Shown piece by piece: positions 54,701 through 63,384 of a stretch of 64,000 nucleotides of DNA (positions are counted from its first letter, which is position 1; each line of letters begins with the position of its first letter). Below the pieces are notes generated by a model. The model saw nothing but the letters and a program-made list of their open reading frames with translations, made no database searches and was not told the DNA's origin. The stretch is from assembly GCA_013822735.1 (NCBI GenBank), contig PNKZ01000005.1, positions 62,001 to 126,000 of the forward strand, given 5' to 3'. This DNA is from Pirellula sp. GTDB lineage: Bacteria > Planctomycetota > Planctomycetia > Pirellulales > PNKZ01. Both the position numbers and the translations under genes were made by a program.

Positions 54701-55978
54701 TCGGGCGACCGTAGCGGCGACCCGAACGCTGCGCCTGCACCCGGCGGCAATCGCCCCGAGCAGAAGCCGCCGCAGCCGGGCGACCATCAGGAGAGCGGCG
54801 CGCAGAAGACGGAAGGGAATCCGGCGCCGAATCAGCAAGGGAAGCAAACCGAAAAAGGGGATTCCGGATCCACGGGCGGAGCCGCGCCCGAGCAAGGCAA
54901 GAAACCGCAACAGCAGCCGGGCGAACAAGCGCCGACCTCCGAAGGGGGCGCGAAGCCGTCGGCCAACGCCGAGCAACCTTCCGGCAATAAGAACCCCGGC
55001 GGCGCGAAAGGAAACTCATCGAACGAAGTTTCCCCCGAGCAACAAGGGTTGACGAAGCCGCGCGACAAGACCGGCAAGCCGTCGCAGGCCAATCAACAAG
55101 AGTCGTCGGAGAACAAGGAAGGCCAGTCTCCCAGCGGCAGCAAGAACGAATCCGATTCCCAAGGCGACACCAGCGGCGACCAATCCGGCCAGGGTGAGCA
55201 AGGGGGAGGCATGAAGTCGAACCAAAAGGGAACCGGTGCGGCCGGCTCCAACACCGCCGGCGATCAAGGGGCGGGCGCGGCCAACGAAGCCGGCGACGCC
55301 GCGACCGGCAACCAAGCCGGCGACAAGGTCCGCAGCCAAAAGCCGACCGGCGGCCAACCCTCCGGCGAGAAAGGGAACGGCTCCAATACGCAGTCGGGCG
55401 GTCAAAACCCCGGCGGCAAAAGTGACTCCGGCCAAACCGGCGGCAAGCCCGACGGCGATGCGTCGCCTCAGCAAAACCCGGCCAACGCACAAGATGCCAA
55501 CCGCCGCGGCAGTGCGAATCCCGGCGGCGGCGGCGGTCGGCCCGAGGACGACGCCCATCCGCAACCGCGCCAAGCGCCGGAGCCCGGCGGCGACGAAGCC
55601 AACCTCGACTACACCAAGAAGGTCACCGACCTGACGCTCGATCGACTGAAGAACGACCTCGAAAAGGGAACCGTCGATCCGGAGTTGCTCAAACGCTTCA
55701 GCTCCAAGGACGCGCTCGAACAGTTCGTTCGTCGCTGGGACGAAATGCGCAAGGCCGCCGCGCAGCAAGGTCCGCAAGGAGACGAAGCCCGCAAGCAATT
55801 TACCGACACGCTCAAAGGCCTGGGCCTGCGAGCGCGCACGACCGAGCAAGCCGGCGCTCGCACCGGCGACGACGACTCGCGCCAACTCCGCGGCGCCCGC
55901 CGCTCCGCCCCGCCGGCCAAGTTCGCCGACCAATACCGCGCCTACACGACCGGCATCGGGCAAGGGACGGAGAAGTAG
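51782..55978 (+). CDS. Giant DUF4175-like membrane protein with ~650-residue low-complexity middle
   Basis: A 1398-residue protein, ATG 51782. Residues 1-560 are like the DUF4175 family: two transmembrane helices (about 55-105: FWTSLVLLGIGVLGYLLTAA and FFGRLLLLVGLLVGIGAHLAL), another near 185, then beta-domains (RVSIVELTPGDV, SVRYEYPAYTGLPPRTVEGQGDL, and YVLRFTNIDGQENPKPIEHRI). Residues about 560-1280 are almost only Q, P, G, N, D, E, K, S and T in loose repeats such as QPGEQ and GDQRSGD. The C-terminal 110 residues (YTKKVTDLTLDRLKNDLEKGTVDPELLKRF) are conserved-looking helices. In other planctomycetes such genes accompany MoxR-ATPase/BatA operons; none is here. Its codon use shows no break at the edges of the low-complexity part. 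Confidence 0.75.
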   Translation: MASGARKSPSATIDPARSGTHRAVGRVIEYQQYIDGQLSKTRARVKWVDFWTSLVLLGIGVLGYLLTAALIDHWIIPGGLGFFGRLLLLVGLLVGIGAHLALNFFPHVLRRVNPVYAAAAIERGQPMKNTLVNFLLLRRRPEEVPEAMLEAMKEQAAVRLSGVPGDAPVDRTALIRWGYVLIVVLVAAVGYSLAGPKDALRSMGRVMAPWADLTAPTRVSIVELTPGDVDKRRDDVVEINLRTRGMRAADVATVFYSPSGLPEDDIAVPLASDDQMHWKAVLPAGGTGLQQDIFYYVQVGDSQSPRHRVRVLATPVISVASVRYEYPAYTGLPPRTVEGQGDLKALEGTRVVLTADANQPIGSAYVAFDQARNKDVELAPDASKRKAIGSFNLGLTKDRTKPLHASYVLRFTNIDGQENPKPIEHRIEVMADQPPELKVAEPTSPPEKELQVALGDALRITFAAQDVDFQLAKLSVVFERYGAEFREEQLLVEPRYEPFSNTFVFEPGRYGLKPGDKLNFRGRAKDNRTPEPNVVESARYTIVVAGGAADPNQQQPLPPQQGNPQDQPKQQPNPNEQGQGRPPERGAPNPDQPPPNGQPQPGDQPQNNQPQNNQPQIDPGKQNPNQQPKAGEQQPGQPQPGQDGRPQDPSAPQQQPGMPQNGDPSKGRPQDGQPQNGDQRSGDQRSGDRQSGDQRNGAAGDQASAGKQQEEKPIDPTVDPGRAFEELQKHFDKQAGDKQNKDDAGKQHEQHASAGDKQQQDRRQQDQQPGEQKPGEKPGDQKSGEQQPGGMNQQPKNEAGKPNGEKQTGEQQPGEKADGNSGGSKPDQGMTDKHGRDQEPQDQKDGAGKRPGEKEEPGETGSGKRGGSGGQEGGGKTEGNQGSESGGGGQGTNQQKPSDEKNGSAGGTPEAMQKQDGAQGAGAEQRQGDNDGQGREVSRKPTDGAGAKPGDEKQASGDKPENMQGAQPTDKPASGDRSGDPNAAPAPGGNRPEQKPPQPGDHQESGAQKTEGNPAPNQQGKQTEKGDSGSTGGAAPEQGKKPQQQPGEQAPTSEGGAKPSANAEQPSGNKNPGGAKGNSSNEVSPEQQGLTKPRDKTGKPSQANQQESSENKEGQSPSGSKNESDSQGDTSGDQSGQGEQGGGMKSNQKGTGAAGSNTAGDQGAGAANEAGDAATGNQAGDKVRSQKPTGGQPSGEKGNGSNTQSGGQNPGGKSDSGQTGGKPDGDASPQQNPANAQDANRRGSANPGGGGGRPEDDAHPQPRQAPEPGGDEANLDYTKKVTDLTLDRLKNDLEKGTVDPELLKRFSSKDALEQFVRRWDEMRKAAAQQGPQGDEARKQFTDTLKGLGLRARTTEQAGARTGDDDSRQLRGARRSAPPAKFADQYRAYTTGIGQGTEK

Positions 55979-55981
55979 AGA

Positions 55982-56755
55982 TTATTTCGCCAGGTAGTCT
56001 TGAGCGGTGAGCGGCAGCCCCAGGCCGCGCCACGTTTCCGGCAGCGGGGCCGTAATATCCAGCGGCGTGCCGGTCATCGGGTGGCGCAGTTGAATGCGTC
56101 GGGCATGCAGCGCGATCGGCCGCTCTCGTTCTTCCAGTTCCGGCGCGCCGAAGGTCGTCGTCGCGCCGTAGAACGCATCGCCGACGATCGCATGTCCGCG
56201 CGTGGCGGCCTGAATCCGAATCTGGTGCGTCCGGCCCGTTTCTAAGTCGACTTCGAGCCAGGAACCTTCGCGCACTGCTGCACCATCGCTGATCCCGCCG
56301 TCGGACGTCGCCGGCCTGCGCCAGGTGCCGAGCGTGCGATAGTTTAGCACCGCCTCGCGGCCGTCGGGATCATCCGGGCCGACCACTTCCGTACGCGGCT
56401 TGCCGTAGATCTTCTTCAACCGATCGGTCCACGTACCTTCCCCGGGCGCGACCGTTCCCTCGACGCAGGCCCAATAGGTCTTGCGCACTTCGCGGCGTTC
56501 GAACTGCGTCGACACCTTCCGCGCCGCCCGCACGTGCCGCGTGAAGAGAATCACTCCGGAGACCGGTCGATCGAGTCGCTGCGGTACGCCGAGGTAGACG
56601 TTTCCTTCCTTCCCCTCGCGGGCCCGCAACCAATCTTTCATCCGCGCTTCCAGGCTCGGAAACTCCGCCGGCGCCTGCGTCGCCAACCCCGCCGGTTTCC
56701 ACACGGCGAATAACGGCCCGTCGTCGAGCAAAAGTATCGGCGGTTCGGCGCTCAT
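55982..56755 (-). CDS. RluA-family pseudouridine synthase
   Basis: Isomerises uridine to pseudouridine in rRNA or tRNA. ATG 56755 gives 257 residues, without an S4 domain. The catalytic Asp lies in PQRLDRPVSGVILF (usually HRLDxxTSG), and other motifs are FAVWKPAGLATQAP, RKVSTQFERREVRKTYWACVEG and DLETGRTHQIRIQAATRGHAIVGD. Its end lies 3 bases from the end of the giant DUF4175-like gene, with the two genes convergent. The target site cannot be read. Confidence 0.9.
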   Translation of the reverse strand: MSAEPPILLLDDGPLFAVWKPAGLATQAPAEFPSLEARMKDWLRAREGKEGNVYLGVPQRLDRPVSGVILFTRHVRAARKVSTQFERREVRKTYWACVEGTVAPGEGTWTDRLKKIYGKPRTEVVGPDDPDGREAVLNYRTLGTWRRPATSDGGISDGAAVREGSWLEVDLETGRTHQIRIQAATRGHAIVGDAFYGATTTFGAPELEERERPIALHARRIQLRHPMTGTPLDITAPLPETWRGLGLPLTAQDYLAK

Positions 56756-56970
56756 TCGGCACTTAGCTCTAGGACGAAACCACGCGAACGCGTCGGGGGC
56801 GAAACTTCCACGTCACCTAACTGCTTGCCGCGAAATAGCTTTCGAGACTGGAGGAAAGAGGGGGGATAGGAATTCCGGCCCCCATTTCCATTAGGTCTGA
56901 CACACGTCTGTCAGTCCCTGCGGCTAGGTTTCGGCAGTCGATTCTTCAACCCTAGCCGAAGAGCCTAGCC

Positions 56971-57666
56971 ATGGAAATAGCCCCTCCCTCTGCTGCCGCC
57001 CCCATTTCCGCCCCCCTACTCCGTTTGGCCGTCGTCGATGATGAGAACCTCATTCGCGACGGGCTCGTCTGCCTGTTTCGCAAATCGCCCGGAGTGGAAA
57101 TCGTCGCTCAGGCAGGTACGTCTGCCGCCGCGGTCGAAGCGCTCCAGGGCGGGCCGGTCGACGTCGCCTTGCTCGACGTTTGCGTCGGTCAGTCCGATTC
57201 TTGGGAAGGGGTCGGCGCTTGGCAGCAGGCCCTGCCGGACATTCGCATCGTCGTGCTCGACGATCTCGTGCGCGACGCCCATCTGCGCCGCGTCCTTCGG
57301 CTCGGACTACACGGCTATGCCTCGAAGCGCGATTCGTTCGTCGAGTTGCTCGAAATCGTCCGCGCCGCCGGCCGCGGCGAACAGATGTTCTCGCGCTTAG
57401 CGCGCGAGCGACTCGTCGCCACGCCGCTCGGTTGGCAACTGCGCGCCGCGCCCGACGTCCCCGGTCTGCATCTGCTCACCGTTCGCGAAACCGAGGTGCT
57501 CGCCTGTTTGGCCCAAGGTTGCACGTCGCGGGCCTGTTCCGAGCTCTTGAAAATTAGCCCGAGTACCGTTGACAACCACAAAGCCAAGATCATGAAGAAA
57601 CTGAAATTACATCGCATGGTCGACTTGGCGAAGTTTGCCATTCGCGAAGGTTTGGTGCCGCACTGA
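56971..57666 (+). CDS. Response regulator, NarL/FixJ type
   Basis: A 231-residue two-domain regulator, ATG 56971. The receiver has DDENLIRDGL at the acidic pocket, a phosphorylation Asp in VDVALLDVCVG, and the conserved Lys in YASKRDS. The position of the usual Ser/Thr is occupied by Asp in IVVLDDLV, which is atypical. The LuxR-type DNA-binding helix-turn-helix is LTVRETEVLACLAQGCTSRACSELLKISPSTVDNHKAKIMKKL. No histidine kinase lies next to it. Upstream, CTGACA-N6-TGTCAG (56897-56914) is an inverted repeat, and CGGCTAGG/CCTAGCCG arms lie at about 56930 and 56951; both could be regulatory. Confidence 0.88.
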   Translation: MEIAPPSAAAPISAPLLRLAVVDDENLIRDGLVCLFRKSPGVEIVAQAGTSAAAVEALQGGPVDVALLDVCVGQSDSWEGVGAWQQALPDIRIVVLDDLVRDAHLRRVLRLGLHGYASKRDSFVELLEIVRAAGRGEQMFSRLARERLVATPLGWQLRAAPDVPGLHLLTVRETEVLACLAQGCTSRACSELLKISPSTVDNHKAKIMKKLKLHRMVDLAKFAIREGLVPH

Positions 57667-57685
57667 GTTCTGGAGATCTCAATCG

Positions 57686-57716
57686 GTGCCACTGCCGGGC
57701 AAGCCGGCAGTGGCAC
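57686..57716. repeat. GTGCCACTGCCGG hairpin after the response regulator
   Basis: GTGCCACTGCCGG (57686-57698), loop GCAAG, CCGGCAGTGGCAC (57704-57716): a perfect 13-bp stem starting 20 bases after the stop. No T-run follows. I know very similar sequences as a widespread dispersed repeat in planctomycete genomes. Confidence 0.8.
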
Positions 57717-57778
57717 ACGGGAGAGACCGTTACTAGACTCAACGTGGAGACGTTCACCAGAATCCTACCGCGTGCGCC

Positions 57779-58564
57779 ATGACCTCACCGCAATCCACCG
57801 AGCGCTTCTCCGATCGCGTGGCCGACTACGTTCGCTACCGCCCCGGCTACCCGGCGGAAACGCTCGATGTGCTGCGCGACGCCGTCGGTCTCACGTCCGA
57901 GAGCGTCGTGGCCGATATCGGCTCCGGCACCGGCATCTCGACGGAATTGCTTTTGCGCAGCGGTGCGGAAGTGTACGGCGTCGAACCGAACGACCCAATG
58001 CGCGCCGCGGCCGAAGCGCAGCTCTCGGCGAACCCGAGGTTCCATTCCGTGCGCGGGACGGCGGAGGCGACGACGCTCGCCGACGGATCGGTCGACATCG
58101 TAGCGGCGGCGCAGGCCTTTCATTGGTTCGACCGCGACCGCACCCGCTCGGAGTTCGCTCGTATTCTTCGTTCCGCCGGCTACGTCGTGCTGCTTTGGAA
58201 TTCGCGGCATGTCGACACCACGCCGCTCTTGCGCGGTTACGAAGCCCTGCTGCAGCAATACGCGACCGACTACAACGCTGTGAACCACCAGAACATCGAC
58301 GCCGCAGCCGTGGCTCGCTTCTACGCGCCGGGCACGTGCACGCGCATCGTCTTGCCGAATTCGCAAAGTTTCGATTTCGCCGGCCTCCGCGGGCGGTTGC
58401 TTTCGTCATCGTATGCGCCTGCGGCAGGCGACCCGCGTCACGAACCGATGCTCGCCGCGCTTCGGCAACTCTTCGACGACCACGCCGCCGCCGGTGCTTC
58501 GGGCGAGAAGCTCGCGCGGTTCGACTACGACACGGAAATCTACTACGGCCGACTGGATTCGTAG
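57779..58564 (+). CDS. Class I SAM-dependent methyltransferase
   Basis: A 261-residue protein, ATG 57779 (MTSPQSTERFSDRVADYVRYRPGYPAETLDVL). The SAM-binding motif is VVADIGSGTGISTELLL, followed by VYGVEPNDPMRAAAEAQL, GTAEATTLADGSVDIVAAAQAFHWFD and LRSAGYVVLLWNSR. This is the Methyltransf_11 type related to trans-aconitate or ubiquinone methyltransferases. YRPGYP at the N-terminus is typical of the subgroup, but the substrate is not known. It follows the response regulator by about 110 bases. A family A palindrome separates it from the ABC permease gene. Confidence 0.88.
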   Translation: MTSPQSTERFSDRVADYVRYRPGYPAETLDVLRDAVGLTSESVVADIGSGTGISTELLLRSGAEVYGVEPNDPMRAAAEAQLSANPRFHSVRGTAEATTLADGSVDIVAAAQAFHWFDRDRTRSEFARILRSAGYVVLLWNSRHVDTTPLLRGYEALLQQYATDYNAVNHQNIDAAAVARFYAPGTCTRIVLPNSQSFDFAGLRGRLLSSSYAPAAGDPRHEPMLAALRQLFDDHAAAGASGEKLARFDYDTEIYYGRLDS

Positions 58565-58578
58565 TCATACGCTACCGA

Positions 58579-58638
58579 CTATTTAGCCCCCGGTCGGCGA
58601 CCGGGGGGCCGACCCGCCGTCGCCGACGGCGGGCTAAA
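58579..58638. repeat. Double-hairpin GC repeat (family A) at a convergent junction
   Basis: CTATTTAGCC, a CCCCCGGTCGGCGACCGGGGG palindrome, CCGACC, a CGCCGTCGCCGACGGCG palindrome and GGGCTAAA, between the 3' ends of the methyltransferase and permease genes. Confidence 0.85.
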
Positions 58639-58651
58639 CAACGCGGCGCTT

Positions 58652-60049
58652 CTAGCGCAGCGAATTCAGAATCTTTAGTCGTATCGCTTTCAGGGCGGGG
58701 AGCAAGCCGCCGACGATTCCCATCGACAGGGCCAGCAGCATCGCGCTGTAAATAGTCGCGGCGTCGACCGTAAGCCGAAGTACGACGAACTTACCGCCCC
58801 CTTGGCCCCCGACGATGCTGTTGGCCGTGGTTCCGTCGGACAATGAGCCGAGCGCGCAACCGATGGCGCCGCCGATGAGCGCGATCATGATCGATTCCAA
58901 TAAGAACGAGACCAGCACTTGCCACCGGGTAAAGCCGAGCAGTCGCAGCACGCCGATATCGCGGGTACGCTGGCTAATGGCGGCGAACATCGTGTTCATT
59001 ACGCCGAACACGCCGCCGACGGCGAAGAACGCCGTAAGAAACACGATCGCGACGAGAAATTGTTTGTTCGTTTCGTTCAAGCTCTTGTAGTAATCGGTCT
59101 CCAGCGTCGCGTTCACCGCGGCCTTCTTATAGTCGTTGTTGAGGAACTCTTTCAGTTTGCGCGCTTCGTCTTCGCCCCCCGTGAGTGCGACGAGCGAAGA
59201 GTACGTTTCCTTGCCGAACATCGGCCCCACCAGCGAGCGCTTGGCCCATACCTCGGAATCGAAGGTCAAGCCTTCCGAACGCATGACGCCGGTGATCACC
59301 CAGGTGCGATTGCCGAGTTCAAACGTATCGCCGACGTCGAGCCTCGGCTTTGTGCGAGGGTCTTCGCCGCGATCGCGGGCCATCTGCTTGGCGATGCCTT
59401 CTCCCATGACGACTTCGATCGCCAAAGGTTCGTTCGCCGTCGCCGCCGCACCTGCTCGAGGCTTCGCGGCGCTTACGCCCGCTTCCGAGAACCAACGTCC
59501 CCCTTCGAAGAGCTCCAGTTTGTGAACACGGGCGCTCAGCAGCGGGTCGTCGAGACAGCGCACCTGCAAGAATCGACGACTCGGCGGCTTTGCGGGAGGC
59601 GCCAGCCCGTAAAGATTTCGAAACGAAGGCTCTTCCGCCGCGCGCGGCGGCAGCGGCTGCGTAAGAATGAGATACGTTTCACGGCTCAAGAGCGGCCGAT
59701 CCCCTTCGCGCAGAATGCCGCTCTGGTTCTCGATGTCGCCGACGTCGGAGTAACCGAGATTGCTGAAACTTTCGTCCGTCGAACCTTCCGACATCACAAT
59801 CAAATTGCCGGGCCTGCCGCTGCCGAGCGTCAGGACGTACATGCCGTTGACGAAAGCCAGCATCACGACCAGCAGGCCGGTCACCATGGCGAAGGCGGCC
59901 AGCGTGAGCACCGTCGCTCGCCAGCGCACGAGCAAGTTGTAAAGGTTATACGAGAGCGGGATACGACCTGAGAGCAACAACAGGGCCACGAGCCCGCAGC
60001 CGAAGAGCGGAGCGCGAATGGCGTCGAGTTGTAACGAGGAAGGAAGCAT
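58652..60049 (-). CDS. ABC transporter permease, FtsX/MacB type (second)
   Basis: A 465-residue membrane protein, ATG 60049. The predicted order is one or two N-terminal helices (LFGCGLVALLLLSG; TVLTLAAFAMVTGLLVVMLAFV), a large periplasmic MacB-like domain (residues about 75-330) with GLTFDSEVWAKRSLVGPMFG, and three C-terminal helices (VAIVFLTAFFAVGGVFGVMN, LESIMIALIGGAIGCALGSL, AMLLALSMGIVGGLLPALKA). TRDIGVLRLLGFTRWQVLVSFLLES is the conserved coupling loop of FtsX-type permeases. It is the third gene of an operon with the ATPase and the first permease (gaps of 7 and 6 bases). Substrate not readable; efflux or lipoprotein release is likely. Confidence 0.88.
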   Translation of the reverse strand: MLPSSLQLDAIRAPLFGCGLVALLLLSGRIPLSYNLYNLLVRWRATVLTLAAFAMVTGLLVVMLAFVNGMYVLTLGSGRPGNLIVMSEGSTDESFSNLGYSDVGDIENQSGILREGDRPLLSRETYLILTQPLPPRAAEEPSFRNLYGLAPPAKPPSRRFLQVRCLDDPLLSARVHKLELFEGGRWFSEAGVSAAKPRAGAAATANEPLAIEVVMGEGIAKQMARDRGEDPRTKPRLDVGDTFELGNRTWVITGVMRSEGLTFDSEVWAKRSLVGPMFGKETYSSLVALTGGEDEARKLKEFLNNDYKKAAVNATLETDYYKSLNETNKQFLVAIVFLTAFFAVGGVFGVMNTMFAAISQRTRDIGVLRLLGFTRWQVLVSFLLESIMIALIGGAIGCALGSLSDGTTANSIVGGQGGGKFVVLRLTVDAATIYSAMLLALSMGIVGGLLPALKAIRLKILNSLR

Positions 60050-60055
60050 GTTTCG

Positions 60056-61306
60056 TCAGGCGACCTTGGCGAACACGTCGGAAACTTTCACGCTTCGGGC
60101 AGTCCACGCGGGCAGGAAGCTGCCGGCCAGCGCCGTGCCCACGCCCATCAGCGGCCCCCACCAAAGCGCAGCCTGCGGAATGTAGAACTTGCTAAAGAAG
60201 GCAATCTGAATATTGATGCCGCCGAAGTAGTCGTTGGTGATGAAGTACGTGAGGGCGGCGCTGGCGAATCCTGCGAGCGTGCCGACGAGCAACGACTCGA
60301 CCAGCACGAGCCCCAACAATTGGTTCGGCCGAAAGCCCAGCACCTTCATCACGGCAAATTCCATTTGTCGCTCGCGCACGCTAATGCCGATGGCGTTGGA
60401 GATCACCAGCGCCAACGTGGCGATGATCGCCGGCGCCAGCAGAAAGCGCATGCCGAAGATGATGTCGCGAAACGATTCGAGAAACGCCCCCACGCCCGAG
60501 GCCAGTGTTTCGATCTTCACCGCGGGGTTGCTGAATGAGGGAGAGTTGAGAATCTGGTCCGAAGCCCGTTGGTAGCCGGCCATATCGGGCACGCGTAGCC
60601 AAACGATATTCACGGGGTTCGCCGCCAGCGGGTGAGGCGTACCGTTATGCTCGCGCTTGTACGAGTCCAAAGCGCTGAGCAAGTATTCGATATTGATCGC
60701 GGAACTCTTGTTGTAACGGCTGTCCGGAAAGAGTCCGACGATCTCCACTTCGAGATTGATGTCTTTGTAGTTGAAGCCGTAGAGCACCATGCGCTCGCCG
60801 ACGCGCTTATTGAGGTTTGCCAAGAGTTCGCGGCCGACGATGATGCCGCGCCGGTTCTGTTTGAGCTTTTCGACCGTGGCGGCGAACTCCGCTTTCGGCT
60901 CCCCTTGCATTTCGTCGAGCTCGTCCATCATGGTGAGCAGCTTCTCCGGCTCCATGCAGAACGCGAAGACGCTGTTTTCGCGAGTGCGGTTCTTCGGGTC
61001 GATCGTGCCGCCGTAGAAGGCCCAAGTCATCGAATCGAGAGGACGAAAGTCGTCGGGCTCCGTAGCGCCGGCTTCGCTGAGCCCGCGCACGTAGGAGTAG
61101 GGCATCTGGCTCGGCGCGCGCCAGCGTTCCGTGATGATCGCCTTGAGATTGTTGCTCTTCTCGGCGGTTTGCTTATCGAGGAAGTCGAGAATCGACCAGA
61201 CCAGCGTGACCACGGCGACCAGCACCATGGTGCCGAGCACGGTCAGCGTGGTGCGCAACGGATTGCGCCCAAGATTCTGCAGCACGAGCAACGCGAATTT
61301 CCACAT
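60056..61306 (-). CDS. ABC transporter permease, FtsX/MacB type (first)
   Basis: A 416-residue permease, ATG 61306 ([40 protein letters not shown]). One N-terminal helix, a periplasmic domain from about residue 45 to 270 ([64 protein letters not shown]), and three C-terminal helices with the coupling region [45 protein letters not shown]. It is followed by the second permease after 6 bases. Two different permeases suggest a heterodimeric exporter similar to LolCE. Confidence 0.88.
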   Translation of the reverse strand: MWKFALLVLQNLGRNPLRTTLTVLGTMVLVAVVTLVWSILDFLDKQTAEKSNNLKAIITERWRAPSQMPYSYVRGLSEAGATEPDDFRPLDSMTWAFYGGTIDPKNRTRENSVFAFCMEPEKLLTMMDELDEMQGEPKAEFAATVEKLKQNRRGIIVGRELLANLNKRVGERMVLYGFNYKDINLEVEIVGLFPDSRYNKSSAINIEYLLSALDSYKREHNGTPHPLAANPVNIVWLRVPDMAGYQRASDQILNSPSFSNPAVKIETLASGVGAFLESFRDIIFGMRFLLAPAIIATLALVISNAIGISVRERQMEFAVMKVLGFRPNQLLGLVLVESLLVGTLAGFASAALTYFITNDYFGGINIQIAFFSKFYIPQAALWWGPLMGVGTALAGSFLPAWTARSVKVSDVFAKVA

Positions 61307-61313
61307 CGTCGCT

Positions 61314-62015
61314 CTATACCTCGGCTCGTGTTTCGTTCACGAGACGACCTTTGTCGAGATGCAGTACGCGATCGGCGCGCGAGGCGGCTCGTGGGTCGTG
61401 CGTCACCATGATGATCGTCTTGCCGAGACTCGTGCGCAGCTCTTGCAGAAGGTCGAGGATCTCTTCGGCGCTCTTGGCGTCGAGGTCTCCCGTCGGTTCG
61501 TCGGCGACGATCAATGTCGGGTCGGTGACGATGGCCCGAGCGATGCCGACACGTTGCTGCTGACCGCCGGAGAGTTGCCCCGGCTTATGATGAATGCGAT
61601 CTGCGAGGCCGACGATCTCCAGCGCCGTGAGCACCTGCCGCTTCCGCTCGGCGGCCGAGAGGGGGAGCAGCAACAGCGGCAGCTCGACGTTGCGATAGGC
61701 GCTCAACACCGACATCAGGTGATAAAACTGAAACACGAATCCGACGCTGCGCGTGCGCCAGCGCGCGAGCTGCGCTTCGCTCATGCGGGAGATTTCTTGA
61801 TCGCCGACCCAAATCTCCCCTTCGCTCGGCGAATCGAGCCCGGCGATGAGATTGAGCAGCGTGGTTTTTCCGGAACCGCTGGGCCCCATCAGGCCGAGAA
61901 ACTGCGCCGCCGGCACCTCGAGCGACAGGTTTTGCAATACGTCGACGCGCTCGCTGCCGCGCGTAAAGAACTTGTGGATGCCGGAGACGCGAACGAGTGC
62001 GGAGTCGGCGGGCAT
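61314..62015 (-). CDS. ABC transporter ATP-binding protein (LolD/MacB type)
   Basis: A 233-residue ATPase, ATG 62015. Walker [17 protein letters not shown] near residue 40, Q-loop in [24 protein letters not shown], signature [15 protein letters not shown], Walker [13 protein letters not shown] and the H-loop in [23 protein letters not shown]. This belongs to the group that powers FtsX-type permeases by mechanotransmission. It is the first gene of the three-gene operon. Confidence 0.94.
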   Translation of the reverse strand: MPADSALVRVSGIHKFFTRGSERVDVLQNLSLEVPAAQFLGLMGPSGSGKTTLLNLIAGLDSPSEGEIWVGDQEISRMSEAQLARWRTRSVGFVFQFYHLMSVLSAYRNVELPLLLLPLSAAERKRQVLTALEIVGLADRIHHKPGQLSGGQQQRVGIARAIVTDPTLIVADEPTGDLDAKSAEEILDLLQELRTSLGKTIIMVTHDPRAASRADRVLHLDKGRLVNETRAEV

Positions 62016-62132
62016 GAAAACTCAAACCGCACGGTAGGCGGGCGAAACGGGGGGCGGGCGGAAATGGAGCAGTCGGGCAAAACAGAGTCTTGGTTCGCGA
62101 TGCAAAGCACGGGCCAAGCGTCGCTGCGATTA

Positions 62133-63215
62133 TTACACGCCGGCCGGCTTGCGGCGAGTACGCGGCTGCTTTTCCTCAGCGGCCGGTCGCACGCCATGTT
62201 CCTCGAGATGCTCGCGCACGTGCCGCGCGATCGCTTCGGCAAACACCGGCGGCACGGCATTGCCGATCTGCACGGCGATCCGAATCTTCGTGCCGCACCA
62301 GAGGAAGTCGTCGGGAAACGTTTGCAGTCGGGCCGCTTCCCAATGCGTGATCGGCCGATGTTCCGAGGGATGCAGAAACCGCCCCTTCTCCGGCTTGTAG
62401 AACTCGCAGCGAATCGTGCACCGTGCCGGCTCGTCCCAATGCAGCCGGCCGAAAAGGTCGGTTCCCCCCTCGGTCTTGCGGAGCCAGCAATCGGGCGTGA
62501 GCTCCGGAGCCAGGCGTTGCAAATCGAACCGATTGCCGCCGGGCGGAATGAGTTTGTAGCGTTGCAAAGAAACGTCCGTCGGCGTGCGCGCAATGTGCAA
62601 GTCGGGCCCGGTGGCGGGCTGGGCCGTGAGTTCGCGTAGCTTCGGCTTGAGCGGAATGCCGCGCAGTGCTTGTCGTACCGTTTGCCGCGGGCCGCACGGC
62701 TCCGGCAACTCGATCGGTCCCAAACGCGAGCCGATGATGATGGCCCGACGCCGATTTTGCGGCACGCCGTAGTTGCTCGCCAAGAGCACGCCGGCAGCCG
62801 TGTGAAAGCCGAGTTGCTTAGCACGCCGCAAGATCGCCTGCCCTTCCGGCGCGGTGATCAGGTTGCGGACGTTCTCGACCACGAACACCTGGCACCCGGT
62901 CGATTCGACGGCGTCCATGTAGAACCGCCAGAGCGAACGCCGCGGATCATTGGCTTTGTTGCCCGTGAGGTTCGAGAAACCTTGGCAGGGAGGGCCGCCG
63001 ATGACGACTTCGGCCTTCACGCCGAGTCCGCCGCGATCAACGATCGTCGCGATATCTTCCGCCAACACGTGCGGACCAAAGTTCGCGGCGTACGTGGCCG
63101 CAAAATCACGCTCTTTCTCAACGGCCAAGACCGGCCGAAATCCGGACCGCGTGAAACCAAGCGTCATGCCGCCGGCGCCGGAAAATAAGTCGACAAGCGT
63201 AAACGGCCGAGACAT
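62133..63215 (-). CDS. C5 cytosine DNA methyltransferase, solitary
   Basis: A 360-residue m5C methyltransferase. ATG 63215 (MSRPFTLVDLFSGAGGMTLGF) has AAAGGA about 7 bases upstream; a 57-codon extension upstream is rejected. Motif I is VDLFSGAGG, motif IV is GGPPCQGFS with the catalytic Cys, motif VI is VVENV, motif VIII is QNRRRAII, and motifs IX and X are RPITHWEAARLQTFPDDF and QIGNAVPP. No restriction endonuclease or specificity gene lies beside it, so it is an orphan enzyme here, perhaps used for epigenetic regulation or as a remnant of a restriction system. Recognition site unknown. Confidence 0.93.
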   Translation of the reverse strand: MSRPFTLVDLFSGAGGMTLGFTRSGFRPVLAVEKERDFAATYAANFGPHVLAEDIATIVDRGGLGVKAEVVIGGPPCQGFSNLTGNKANDPRRSLWRFYMDAVESTGCQVFVVENVRNLITAPEGQAILRRAKQLGFHTAAGVLLASNYGVPQNRRRAIIIGSRLGPIELPEPCGPRQTVRQALRGIPLKPKLRELTAQPATGPDLHIARTPTDVSLQRYKLIPPGGNRFDLQRLAPELTPDCWLRKTEGGTDLFGRLHWDEPARCTIRCEFYKPEKGRFLHPSEHRPITHWEAARLQTFPDDFLWCGTKIRIAVQIGNAVPPVFAEAIARHVREHLEEHGVRPAAEEKQPRTRRKPAGV

Positions 63216-63384
63216 GCGAATCCTTTCGTGGGGCCCGAGAGCCTCATCAGTATAGCCGGCAGGCCGCTTGAGCGCCAACGGAATCGAATCGAAGCCGGTA
63301 CGATGGCCGTCGCACGCGGCTGTGCTAGAATCGGCACCTTGAATTCGATTACGACACTCGAACTTACTTGTCTTAGGCAGGCCC

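Noticed and set aside
53450-55490. Two long minus-strand frames (508 and 641 residues), one very hydrophobic
   Set aside because: They are antisense to the low-complexity part of the DUF4175-like gene. The apparent transmembrane repeats are complements of Gln/Pro/Gly codons.
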